From positions 1 to 36,217 of the forward strand of contig JABUFA010000036.1 in NCBI GenBank assembly GCA_013314755.1: a DNA stretch of 36,217 nucleotides. Direction: 5' to 3'. The translations under genes and the position numbers were made by a program. This stretch comes from Chthonomonadia bacterium. Lineage in GTDB: Bacteria; Armatimonadota; HRBIN16. The notes beneath the pieces were generated by a model that saw only the letters and a program-made list of their open reading frames with translations, made no database searches and was not told the origin of the DNA. This document shows, in pieces, positions 1-8,966 of this stretch. Each line of letters starts with the position of its first letter. Positions within the stretch are counted from its first letter, which is position 1.

Positions 1-836
1 TCATCAACGGGCAGTCCATCACCGTGTCGGGCAACGACACCGTGCAGACGCTGATTGATCGCATCAACGCGCTGACGAGCGTGACCGGCGTGAGCGCGAT
101 GTTCTCGTCGGGCAACGGCAGTGGCGTGGTGGTGCTGACCCAGGTGAACTATGGAGCACGGTTCAGCGTGGAGGCGAACCAGAGTGCGACGTTGCTGTTC
201 TCGGGCGTTAACTCCAGCTCCAGCACTGGTGTGGATGCGGTGGTGACGGTTTCGGTGACCACATCGGCTGGAGTGACCTCGGCGCTGTTCACGGGTGGTC
301 GCGCCTCTGGCGACAGCGGATTGAAGGTGAAGGATGCGTATGGCAACACCTTGTTGCTGACGGAGGCTGGGAACAGCACGGCGATTAGCAATGCGCGAGT
401 GGCGGTGGTTTCGGCGCAGAGCCTGGTGTTCCAGATAGGCGCAAACGCAGGACAAACGGCACGCATCTCCCTGCGCGACACCCGCGCCAGCCAGTTAGGC
501 ACCACGGTGGTTGCCAACAAATCGCTGCAGGACATTGATGTAACAACCCTGCAAGGCGCTCAGGATGCCATTCGCATTATCGACGAAGCTATCTCGCAAA
601 TCAGCCAGATTCGCGGTACCATCGGTGCGTTCCAGAAGAACGTTCTGGAGAGCACAATGCGTTCGCTGAGCGTTGCCCGCGAGAACCTGTCGGCATCGGA
701 GAGCGCGATCCGCGACACCAACGTTGCCGAAGAGGTGATGAACTACACCAAACTGCAGATCCTGCAGCAGGCGGGCATGGCGGTGCTGGCACAGGCGAAC
801 GCCGCACCACAGGCGGTACTCTCACTGCTACGATAA
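1..836 (+). CDS. fliC: Flagellin, C-terminal part (5' end outside window)
   Basis: Structural subunit of the flagellar filament, exported through the flagellar type III apparatus. The frame is open from base 3 to the TAA at 834-836, so the gene is cut by the window edge; the GTG at 24 is only an internal codon. The last ~100 residues are a typical flagellin C domain: heptad-like helices, an SQISQIRGTIGAFQ segment, SVARENLSASESAIRDTNVAEE, and the ending QILQQAGMAVLAQANAAPQAVLSLLR-type tail needed for export and polymerisation. The part before it is rich in Ser, Thr, Gly and Val and carries hook-IN-like sequence (INGQSITV near the window edge), as in the surface-exposed D2/D3 region. An intrinsic terminator follows directly. 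Identity is clear; the paralogue type cannot be judged without the N-terminus. Confidence 0.95.
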   Translation, partial: INGQSITVSGNDTVQTLIDRINALTSVTGVSAMFSSGNGSGVVVLTQVNYGARFSVEANQSATLLFSGVNSSSSTGVDAVVTVSVTTSAGVTSALFTGGRASGDSGLKVKDAYGNTLLLTEAGNSTAISNARVAVVSAQSLVFQIGANAGQTARISLRDTRASQLGTTVVANKSLQDIDVTTLQGAQDAIRIIDEAISQISQIRGTIGAFQKNVLESTMRSLSVARENLSASESAIRDTNVAEEVMNYTKLQILQQAGMAVLAQANAAPQAVLSLLR

Positions 837-852
837 TCTACACCCTCCTGAC

Positions 853-890
853 CGAAACGGAGCCGCCCCACCCGGGGCGGTTTCGTTTTA
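853..890 (+). terminator. Intrinsic terminator of the flagellin gene
   Basis: CCGCCCC (863-869) pairs with GGGGCGG (874-880) across a 4-nt loop. The stem is extended by GAAA (854-857) with TTTC (881-884), and the tract TTTCGTTTTATTA follows. It lies 17 bases after the flagellin stop and just before the end of the convergent DUF309 gene. The T-rich side faces the plus-strand transcript. Confidence 0.85.
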
Positions 891-1265
891 TTACACCAGA
901 TAGCGGATAACCAGCGGGCACGTGCCTGAATAGCCGGCAATCTGCTCGTCGCTCATCTGCTCGACTTCCTGCAAAAAGGTCGCAATCTGCTCGCGCAGGT
1001 CGGCGAGGTCTACCGTGTCTACCACCGCAGGAAACTGCCCCAGCTTTTGCAGACCCGCCCGCAGTTTACTGACCGCTCCATGCCGGTTGTGCCGCACGCT
1101 CAGGTGATAGCATCCCACCGCCACCTGCAGAACGCCCTGATACAGCAGGCGAAACGAGGAAGGCTCCGCCCGCCACAGCTCTTCCAGCACCTCGTGGCAC
1201 TCGAAGTACTCTCCTTCGTTGAAGAGGCGCACCGCTTCATGGAACTGCTGCGGCAGGCGGAACAT
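891..1265 (-). CDS. DUF309 family protein
   Basis: A 124-residue all-alpha cytoplasmic protein of the DUF309 family. The diagnostic N-terminal motif is visible: F-x(2)-GEYFECHEVLEELW at residues ~15-28, followed by a GVLQVAVGCYHL helix. The conserved Glu/His/Glu of this motif suggests a metal or ligand site, but the family has no agreed biochemical function. The ATG at 1265 is preceded by GGGAGGAT. It starts 12 bases after the stop of the GH106-like gene on the same strand, so the two are probably co-transcribed; that pairing does not explain its role. No signal peptide or membrane segment. Confidence 0.85.
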   Translation of the reverse strand: MFRLPQQFHEAVRLFNEGEYFECHEVLEELWRAEPSSFRLLYQGVLQVAVGCYHLSVRHNRHGAVSKLRAGLQKLGQFPAVVDTVDLADLREQIATFLQEVEQMSDEQIAGYSGTCPLVIRYLV

Positions 1266-1277
1266 CTTATCCTCCCG

Positions 1278-4200
1278 TCAGAGAACGACCAGCTCGGCGC
1301 CGCCGAGCAGACCGTAGTTGAAGCTGTTCAGCTCCTCGCGCAGGAACCATTCCTCCTGGAAGGCGTTGGGACCTGCCCACATGTTATCATCGCCGTTCTT
1401 CTCATGGAGCGGTCCCCAGGCGTTCTGCAGAGAGGAGACCACCTCGATGTCCAGCCGGTTCGTTCCCTGCCGAACCAGAGGCGTCAGCTCCAGCACATAC
1501 GGTCGCCAGAGGATTTTGCCCGCGTCGCTGTCGTTCAGGCGCACCTTGAACAGGATGCCGGATGGGCGAACCAGTCGCAGGAATACCCGCCTGCCCGAAG
1601 GGGCTTCGAACGTGGCATGGTATACCATCCTGCCCGTGTAGAAAGGATAGCCCTGCATGCTCCATGAACCGACACGCAGGCTCTTCGGCTCCGATACCAG
1701 CTTGCCCCGGAAGGGGTCCACCATCGCCACGCCGAAGTCGCCCACCACGTAGGCGGTCTCTATCTCAGTGAGGAAGTCGTAGTGAACGGCAAAGTCCACC
1801 ACGTTCTCGCCCTTTCGCACGAGGTCGGTGACCTCCACCATCTGGAAGCCCCTGTCCCAGTACCAGCCCAGGTCCTGCGGGCTATCCCACGAGATGCGTG
1901 AGCCGTTGACCCAGATTTTGCCCTTATGCAGGTCTTCGATCACCACATAGCTCTTCGGTCGCTCGAGGTCGCTGAGGAATCGGTAGCGCAGAACGATGTC
2001 CCCTCCCTTGCCCTCGAAGAGCTTCTTGCGGATAGCCACCCAGGGCTGCCACTGCAGGGTCTCTTCGGTGCCGAACCGCTTTGCCAGCGCCTTGCGCACG
2101 CGCCACTCGTAATCCTCCGGTTCGAAGGTGTTCCCCCCGTCAAACGAGACGCTGATGCGGTCCATCACCAGCACGTTCAGATCGGTGCGGGTGAAGGCGA
2201 ACTCGTCGGACAGAGGGATGACCTCGCCCTGTCGCAGGTCGGGCAGGCGTTCCTCTACCTGTGCGGTGGGCACATCCGCGCCGACCGTCAGCAACAGCGA
2301 ACCGCACGGGGGCAGGCTGAACTCGTAGCGCAGGTCGTTGCCCACTCGGCGCGGCACCACGCGCTCACAGGTTCCCTCCACCGCGTTCCACTTCAGCACA
2401 GGCTTGCCTGCCGCGCCCTTCAGCGTCAGCACGTAATCCCTGCCCGCGTTGCGGTCGGAGTTGACGATGAAGAAGATGTGCTCCTCGCCGTCAACACGAT
2501 GCTGGAGGTAGGTCATTGGCACTGCTCTGCCGTCCGCACCTTTCAGGGTAAAGTCACCCGGGGCGATTTCGTCGATGGCGTTCTGAATCGCCTCCACAGC
2601 GCACGGCAGAGAGCGTACATTGGGATGGGATGCCAGCTCCACCCACTTCTCGCGAGCAGGCTCACAGTCCAGCTCGCCCGGCAGTTCTCCCAGCAGGATG
2701 ACCTTCCCGCCATTGTGTGCAAACTGCTTCAACAGTTCGTACGTCTTCGGGCGCCAGGTGGTTGCCGGCGGAACCACCACCACCCGATAGCTCATCTCGC
2801 CGATGATGAAGCGGTCGCCCTGCACACTGCCCATATCCTGGATGTAGCCCTCGTCGCCCAGGTCGCAGTCGTAGCCGGCGTTGAGGATGGCATCCAGCGT
2901 CTTGCGCATCAGGCTGTCCAGTTCGTCCGCCGCGCGCATATCGGGCGTGGGCACATCCAGCGGGGTGCGCCGGGCGTTATCCTGCACCTGCCCCTGCACG
3001 TCCACGCCGAAGCGGCGGGCGGCGGTTGCGCTTTCTATGGAGTGTAGAAGCAGAATGTCCACCGATGCCCTGCCCCGCGTCAGCGCGTATGCCACGCGCG
3101 TGAAGTAATCGTTCAGCGGGTTCAGCTCCTTCCAGTAGGTCTGCTGGTAGTTCCAGTTGGGCGGATAGTCGCGCTTGCGTCGCCCCTTGCCGGAGTACCA
3201 GGTGAGGTGCGGGCAGAAGAAGTTCGCCCCCAGCACCAGGTCATAGTCGCCCAGCCACTTGAAGTCCTCAAAGGTGTTGGTGTGGCGGCTGACGCCGAAG
3301 ATTTCGGTCAACACCCGCTTCCTGCCCAGTTGCCTCGCCGCGGAGGAGACCTGCTTCACGGTGAACAGGTGATTGTGCGCCACCCGGCAGAGATGATCAA
3401 TGCCCGGTGCCTGCTGGTAGCGATAGTGCGCCATGATGCCCCCGTAGTGGCACACGATTTGCCCGTGGAAGGTGTCTTCGGCGTTGTAGTGCCCGGTGTG
3501 TTCCAGTCCATGCGCTTCGCACCATTCGTAGATGGGCTTGCTGTACGCCTCCAGGAACTGACGCAGGATGGTGCGATGGATGAGCAGGCGAATCTTGCGG
3601 GCAGGTGCTCCGTCAAAGAACAGGTACGGCAGGTCCTGCCAGAAGTCGCGCCCCGTCCACTCGCGGTAGCGGTCGGGCAAGCCTTCGTACCAGGCGAAAC
3701 CGTTGGGCGCCGAGGGAACCTGCGGCTCGTCGGTGAAGATGCCCGGAATGCGCTTGCCGAACTCCTCGCCCAGCTCCCTGTAGTATCGCTCGTGGGTCAG
3801 GCGGATGAACTCGCGCATCGCCTCCGGGTTCAGCAGGTTGGCATAAGACTCGCCCCCCCACCACCCCGTTTTGGGCTGGTAGGTGCGTATCAGGAACAGT
3901 CTCTCAAACCCTCGCGCCGATTCCAGCCTGTCTAACGGGATTTGCTCGTATTCCAGCAAGTTGAGGCGGTCGCGCTTCTTGATAGCATAGCACGCGCGCA
4001 GTGCCTGGTCCTGATGCAGAGTGGGTTCTGGCTCGCCGGGCGCAACCAGCACCGCGTTCAGCGTGGCAGCGCGGTACTCATCCTTCATACCCGCCACCAG
4101 TCCACCCGCGTTGCCGCTGGGCCACAGGTCTTCATCGTACAGCCACAGGTAGCCGTCGTGCTCTTTCGCCGCCTGAAGCGCAGCGCGCATGCACTCGAAC

Positions 4201-4385
4201 CACTCTTTGCCCAGATACTCGGTAATCAGTCCGTGTCGCGAATGGAAGAACCCACCCGACAGTCCGACGCTTCGCATATCCGCCATCTGCCGGGCGACCT
4301 CAGCCGGGTCCAGTTTGTCGTTAATCGCCCAGAAGGGTGCCGGGCGCAGGATGCTTTCGGGATTTCGGAACGCCTCGGTGTTCAT
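1278..4385 (-). CDS. GH106-like glycoside hydrolase (alpha-L-rhamnosidase type)
   Basis: A 1035-residue protein resembling the GH106/'glycosyl hydrolase family 2 sugar-binding' group, whose characterised members remove alpha-L-rhamnose. Supporting features: the N-terminal segment FRNPESILRPAPFWAIND followed by a MADMRSVGLSGGFFHS strand (the usual 'RPxxYWxW ... M...G..G' opening of a TIM-barrel), YDEDLWPSGNAGG near residue 125, and GIFTDEPQVPS with Glu220, a candidate catalytic carboxylate. The C-terminal third reads as beta-sandwich carbohydrate-binding modules (for example residues ~800-900 and 930-1035). I see no signal peptide, so the enzyme is probably cytoplasmic or exported unconventionally, which is unusual for polysaccharide degradation. 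ATG 4385 has AGGAGG at good spacing. The substrate is inferred from family only and could be another deoxysugar or glycoside. Confidence 0.7.
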   Translation of the reverse strand: MNTEAFRNPESILRPAPFWAINDKLDPAEVARQMADMRSVGLSGGFFHSRHGLITEYLGKEWFECMRAALQAAKEHDGYLWLYDEDLWPSGNAGGLVAGMKDEYRAATLNAVLVAPGEPEPTLHQDQALRACYAIKKRDRLNLLEYEQIPLDRLESARGFERLFLIRTYQPKTGWWGGESYANLLNPEAMREFIRLTHERYYRELGEEFGKRIPGIFTDEPQVPSAPNGFAWYEGLPDRYREWTGRDFWQDLPYLFFDGAPARKIRLLIHRTILRQFLEAYSKPIYEWCEAHGLEHTGHYNAEDTFHGQIVCHYGGIMAHYRYQQAPGIDHLCRVAHNHLFTVKQVSSAARQLGRKRVLTEIFGVSRHTNTFEDFKWLGDYDLVLGANFFCPHLTWYSGKGRRKRDYPPNWNYQQTYWKELNPLNDYFTRVAYALTRGRASVDILLLHSIESATAARRFGVDVQGQVQDNARRTPLDVPTPDMRAADELDSLMRKTLDAILNAGYDCDLGDEGYIQDMGSVQGDRFIIGEMSYRVVVVPPATTWRPKTYELLKQFAHNGGKVILLGELPGELDCEPAREKWVELASHPNVRSLPCAVEAIQNAIDEIAPGDFTLKGADGRAVPMTYLQHRVDGEEHIFFIVNSDRNAGRDYVLTLKGAAGKPVLKWNAVEGTCERVVPRRVGNDLRYEFSLPPCGSLLLTVGADVPTAQVEERLPDLRQGEVIPLSDEFAFTRTDLNVLVMDRISVSFDGGNTFEPEDYEWRVRKALAKRFGTEETLQWQPWVAIRKKLFEGKGGDIVLRYRFLSDLERPKSYVVIEDLHKGKIWVNGSRISWDSPQDLGWYWDRGFQMVEVTDLVRKGENVVDFAVHYDFLTEIETAYVVGDFGVAMVDPFRGKLVSEPKSLRVGSWSMQGYPFYTGRMVYHATFEAPSGRRVFLRLVRPSGILFKVRLNDSDAGKILWRPYVLELTPLVRQGTNRLDIEVVSSLQNAWGPLHEKNGDDNMWAGPNAFQEEWFLREELNSFNYGLLGGAELVVL

Positions 4386-4617
4386 CGTTGCCTCCTGTTG
4401 GTCTGGTTCGGTTTGCCAGGTTCTTGTTCGCGACGCAGGTGATTTTCCCTTTACGAGAAGGATGTGGCGACGCTAATGCTCGCCGTGCGAGGGTTCGGAA
4501 GACTAACTGTTGGGCCTAACAAAAATTGGTCAAAAAAATGGCAAAAATTTGGTATTGACGAGGTGAGAGAGGGTAGGATACAATGGCAACAAGAAATCTC
4601 AGAAAGGTGGAATAGCA
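4386..4617. other. Divergent intergenic region
   Basis: This 232-base region separates the divergent GH106-like gene (minus) and the cysteine-rich cassette (plus). It holds the glycosidase ribosome-binding site (AGGAGG, minus strand), three A-tracts at 4521-4525, 4532-4538 and 4543-4547, and the plus-strand promoter described separately. I found no convincing minus-strand promoter or coding sequence in it. Confidence 0.6.
4555..4584 (+). promoter_or_regulatory. Sigma-70 type promoter with phased A-tracts
   Basis: TTGACG (4555-4560), an 18-base spacer and TACAAT (4579-4584), 33 bases before the ATG of the 12-cysteine protein. Just upstream, A-runs centred near 4523, 4535 and 4545 recur about once per helical turn, as in UP elements or curved DNA. 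No operator is recognised. Confidence 0.7.
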
Positions 4618-4986
4618 ATGCTCTATCGCAAAGCTGCGTTTGGCTACTTACTGCGAGTGGTATTGATATTGTGCGCAGCGGTGCTTCTAGACATGGTGAT
4701 TGTTCTGTTCCCGGTTCGTGTGTGGGCAGCGATCCCTAACACCTGTGAAGTCGCCTGCAAAGACATCAACGACTGCGGGTGCATCCCCTTTTACTCCAAC
4801 AACCAATTGGTAGATTGCCTGCTGGGATGCAACGAAACAAGAACAGTGGAGACATGGGAGTGCTGTGGCGCAGGCAAAATGGGGTTCACCCGTCAGCGTT
4901 TCTACGACTGCAACAACGACGGACGAACTGACTGCGAATGCAAATTCAAAACGTGGATACATGACCAAGACTGCTACTCGCTGTAG
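4618..4986 (+). CDS. Exported 12-cysteine protein of unknown function
   Basis: A 122-residue protein with a long hydrophobic N-terminus (residues ~8-38, candidate cleavage after VWA near residue 37 or an uncleaved anchor) and a mature part of ~85 residues holding 12 cysteines: 43, 47, 53, 55, 67, 71, 82, 83, 98, 106, 108, 119. The even count and export suggest six disulfides. Only two tryptophans (80, 113) lie in the mature part. DCNNDGRTDCEC resembles a Ca-loop-like or disulfide-rich turn. CxC and CC pairs and two Trp recall the methylamine dehydrogenase light chain (12 Cys, Trp-derived cofactor), but cysteine spacing is not collinear and I do not assign it. ATG follows AAAGGTGG at good spacing. 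First gene of a cassette with a pseudopilin and redoxin-like genes; the latter could shape its disulfides. Confidence 0.75.
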   Translation: MLYRKAAFGYLLRVVLILCAAVLLDMVIVLFPVRVWAAIPNTCEVACKDINDCGCIPFYSNNQLVDCLLGCNETRTVETWECCGAGKMGFTRQRFYDCNNDGRTDCECKFKTWIHDQDCYSL

Positions 4987-4998
4987 TGTGAGGGGGCG

Positions 4999-5634
4999 AT
5001 GATCAGGGTGTGCAACAAGACCAACAGGCAAGCTTTTTCTCTAATTGAAGTCATGGTGGTGATAAGTATCATCGCCACCCTTTCCGCTCTGCTTTACCCT
5101 GTTGTCTCACACAGCCTGCGACGCACCTATGTCACCAGCTGCCAGAGCCAGCTGCACCAGATTGGGCAGGCAATCAAAATGTATCAGGCGGACTATCAGA
5201 GCGAGGACTGGCCGTGCAGGCTGTCGGCCCTGGCTCCACAATACCTGTCGGAGAGCCTGTATGTGTGTCCGTGGGCGAACCGGGTAGCGGGTGGTGCGAT
5301 CAGCCGGTTACAGGAGCAATGGAAAGGCAAGTGGATCTCCTACTTTGTCTTTTGCCGCAGAGGTCTGGACGATTTAGCAAACAGGGACGGCTCGATCACC
5401 TTTACCGAGATAATGATGGAGCGTGGAGAACGCACGCCCATGGTCATCTGCCGAGAGCATCGCGAGCCGTTTACCATCCGTTCTAATTACCCTATCGTTC
5501 CCTGCGCCTGGGACTTCCCCGAAGCACCAGTAGTTGTGCTTCGCAAGGACGGAAGTGTGGATTTAAGCATGAAAGGTGGAACACAGTGTCACTTCACGTT
5601 CCGGGATACGCTGGCAGACGCATGGGAACTATAG
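4999..5634 (+). CDS. Type II secretion/pilin-like protein (prepilin N-terminus), cysteine-rich
   Basis: A 211-residue protein with a class III prepilin leader: short basic head, then QA|FSLIEVMVVISIIATL at residues ~12-28, including the Phe+1 and Glu+5 needed for prepilin peptidase cleavage and methylation. The residue at -1 is Ala rather than the usual Gly. The body resembles GspG/H-type pseudopilins of the DUF1559-like kind (QSQLHQIGQAIKMYQADY helix, then a globular domain with a YVCPWA segment). It carries eight cysteines (one in the leader, seven after it), more than usual for a pseudopilin. Start ATG at 4999, 13 bases after the preceding stop. No pilin motor or secretin gene is nearby. 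It is probably part of the cassette rather than a core type II secretion component; what it assembles with is unknown. Confidence 0.8.
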   Translation: MIRVCNKTNRQAFSLIEVMVVISIIATLSALLYPVVSHSLRRTYVTSCQSQLHQIGQAIKMYQADYQSEDWPCRLSALAPQYLSESLYVCPWANRVAGGAISRLQEQWKGKWISYFVFCRRGLDDLANRDGSITFTEIMMERGERTPMVICREHREPFTIRSNYPIVPCAWDFPEAPVVVLRKDGSVDLSMKGGTQCHFTFRDTLADAWEL

Positions 5635-5662
5635 TTACGGTCCTGAGAGGCACGTCAACAGG

Positions 5663-6227
5663 ATGCTTGCAAAGATAAAGATACTCGTATTGACGGGCTG
5701 TGTGCTCTGTCTGGGAGTAGCATACCTTGCTGTTAGCACCGCAGACCGACGCACCTTACAGGAGCTGGGTTTACTGGACCCCGCACGCACACAGCAGGTA
5801 CTGGCACGCGACACCGCACCGAAAGGGTTACCCGTGCAACATGTTGCACGCTACTTGAGAGAGATTGACCCTGCTGGTCATGGAGCGGGGACGGTTCCTG
5901 CTGGTGTATGCTTTCGGATGTACGGGTTGTGGTGAAACATCGGTGGACATGTGGGCGAAAGTGCTTTCCAATCAGAAGGAGGTCACCGGTGTGTTGGTCG
6001 TGCATGCGGAGGAGAGCCGCCTGCAGGAGGAGATCAAGCGGCGAGGCTGGCACATACCCGTGATAGCAGATGATGGCAGTATCGCAAAAGTACTGTCACC
6101 GCGTTTTTCTCCACAAGCGTTTGGCTTTGCAAGGGGTCGCCTCGTGTGGATACAGGAGACGCCAGGGACGCCGGAAAAAGATCTGTTTACCGAGTTTTGC
6201 AACAGGCAAGGTAAAGGATATGGTTAG
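5663..6227 (+). pseudogene. Redoxin-like membrane protein, split by a frameshift
   Basis: Two open segments look like one protein. From ATG 5663 (frame 2) come a basic head, a membrane segment (KILVLTGCVLCLGVAYLAV) and residues up to about 5862. The rest continues in frame 0 from about 5859 to TAG 6227, giving RGRFLLVYAFGCTGCGET, a thioredoxin-fold strand-plus-CxxC (C-T-G-C) motif, then the strand VTGVLVVHAEES and a PVIADDGSIAKVL region as in redoxins. The break falls in TTGAGAGAGATTG at 5855-5867; restoring one GA pair would join the frames as ...LRERLTLLV.... Without repair the first frame ends at 5935, before the CxxC. Alternatives are two overlapping genes (TTG 5865 or ATG 5880 start) or a sequencing error. 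Predicted role is envelope thiol-disulfide exchange, inferred from the motif. Confidence 0.65.
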
Positions 6228-6885
6228 AGACCTTATCCGTTCCGTTTCGTGGAGCAAGGTGCTGCTCGTGCTGGTGCTGATACTGGTGCCCGCGTTGACC
6301 TGGCGGTACGTGTTGTGGCGAGAACATCAAAACCGCCTGCGCCTGATACAGATGGAAAGGCAGGAACGGCGAAACTGGCAGGAGCGCTTCGAGCAGATAC
6401 GCCTGGCGCGGCACGGGATAGCGCCCGGTTATCCGCTCCAGATTCCGAACGCGGTGATAGAGAGCGTAGGAGAGGTTCCGTCGCGCCCAGCGGGAAAGCC
6501 GATGCTGATATGGGCGCCGCACTGGTTTGAGGGCTCTCCTGCATGGGAGGCGAAAGGGTGGCAGAGATGGCGCGAACTGCTGACCAAGTGCCCAGATTTG
6601 CTGCTAGTGGGTGAGTTAACCTGCTGTCCTGAAGACGCCTCCACCTATCGCAGGCAACTGCAGAGATTAGTCACCCAGCTCGGTCACCCGCGCATCGGCT
6701 TCTGGCTGGCGATGAATGCCCAGTGGTGTAAGAATGAGATGCAGGATCCGTTCCGAGCAGGCTGGGTGATATTGATAGACAGTCGGGGCATCGTCCGCCT
6801 CACGACCAAGTTGAAGCGACTCACACCCTCCGAACAGGAAATCCGCCTGCTTGCCCAGGAATACGCCCGCCTGTCCACCCCATAA
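6220..6885 (+). CDS. Membrane-anchored protein, possible thioredoxin fold without CxxC
   Basis: I do not recognise this 221-residue protein with certainty. It has one N-terminal membrane anchor (residues ~10-30, VLLVLVLILVPALTW), a charged coiled stretch rich in Arg, Gln and Glu (~35-65) and an extracytoplasmic domain. Strand-like segments PMLIWAPHWF, DLLLVGELTCCPED and RAGWVILIDSRGIVRLTT suggest an AhpC/TSA-like or thioredoxin-like fold; the last piece matches the 'xxxFLIDxxGxIv' strand of redoxins. Cysteines are present (CP, CC, WC) but no CxxC. ATG 6220 is preceded by AAGGTAAAGG and overlaps the previous stop by 8 bases, so translation is coupled to the redoxin-like gene. Function unknown; cassette membership is well supported by spacing. 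Confidence 0.6.
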   Translation: MVRDLIRSVSWSKVLLVLVLILVPALTWRYVLWREHQNRLRLIQMERQERRNWQERFEQIRLARHGIAPGYPLQIPNAVIESVGEVPSRPAGKPMLIWAPHWFEGSPAWEAKGWQRWRELLTKCPDLLLVGELTCCPEDASTYRRQLQRLVTQLGHPRIGFWLAMNAQWCKNEMQDPFRAGWVILIDSRGIVRLTTKLKRLTPSEQEIRLLAQEYARLSTP

Positions 6886-6975
6886 GCGGGTAGCTGGTTC
6901 TCCATAACACACGGCACCATTTTCCCCGCCTTCGGGATTTTCGAAAAAAAATCCTAAAAAATCCCTCTCAAATCA

Positions 6976-6996
6976 CTTGACAATGATACACTCAAG
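6976..6996 (+). promoter_or_regulatory. HAIR-like HspR operator
   Basis: CTTGACA (6976-6982), 7 bases, ACTCAAG (6990-6996). This fits the HspR-associated inverted repeat CTTGAGT-N7-ACTCAAG with two mismatches in the left arm; the dyad is also visible as CACTTGA...TCAAGTG (6974-6998). It covers the -35 box and spacer of the dnaK promoter. An HspR gene ends the operon, which supports the assignment. Confidence 0.8.
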
Positions 6997-7005
6997 TGGT
7001 ATAAT
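6977..7005 (+). promoter_or_regulatory. Consensus promoter of the dnaK operon
   Basis: A perfect TTGACA (6977-6982), 17-base spacer, perfect TATAAT (7000-7005), 50 bases before the dnaK ATG. A-runs at 6944-6951 and 6956-6961 lie upstream like an UP element. Such a strong housekeeping promoter is expected when heat-shock control is by repression. A second small dyad, AATGAG-N5-CTCATT (7023-7039), lies in the leader. Confidence 0.85.
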
Positions 7006-7055
7006 AGTGCACGGAAAAACCGAATGAGAAGCACTCATTGAAGCGGAGGAAAGAT

Positions 7056-8882
<1,827 letters not shown>

Positions 8883-8892
8883 TCGGCAACAA

Positions 8893-8919
8893 CCTGCCTG
8901 CGGCTCGCCCGCAGGCAGG
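8893..8919 (+). other. Intergenic hairpin, dnaK-hsp20
   Basis: CCTGCCTGCGG (8893-8903) and CCGCAGGCAGG (8909-8919) form a perfect 11-bp stem with a 5-nt loop. No T-run follows, so it is unlikely to be a full terminator. It may protect the dnaK mRNA 3' end or mark a processing point between dnaK and hsp20. Confidence 0.65.
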
Positions 8920-8966
8920 ACAAGATAGCACCAACAACACTTCAACGGAGAAGGAGGTGACCGACG

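Noticed and set aside
1926-3047. 373-codon plus-strand frame inside the GH106-like gene
   Set aside because: Antisense to a gene with motifs and a good start; no recognisable domain.
7030-7040. CIRCE-like GCACTC near dnaK
   Set aside because: Only half of TTAGCACTC-N9-GAGTGCTAA; no second arm, and the operon encodes HspR rather than HrcA.
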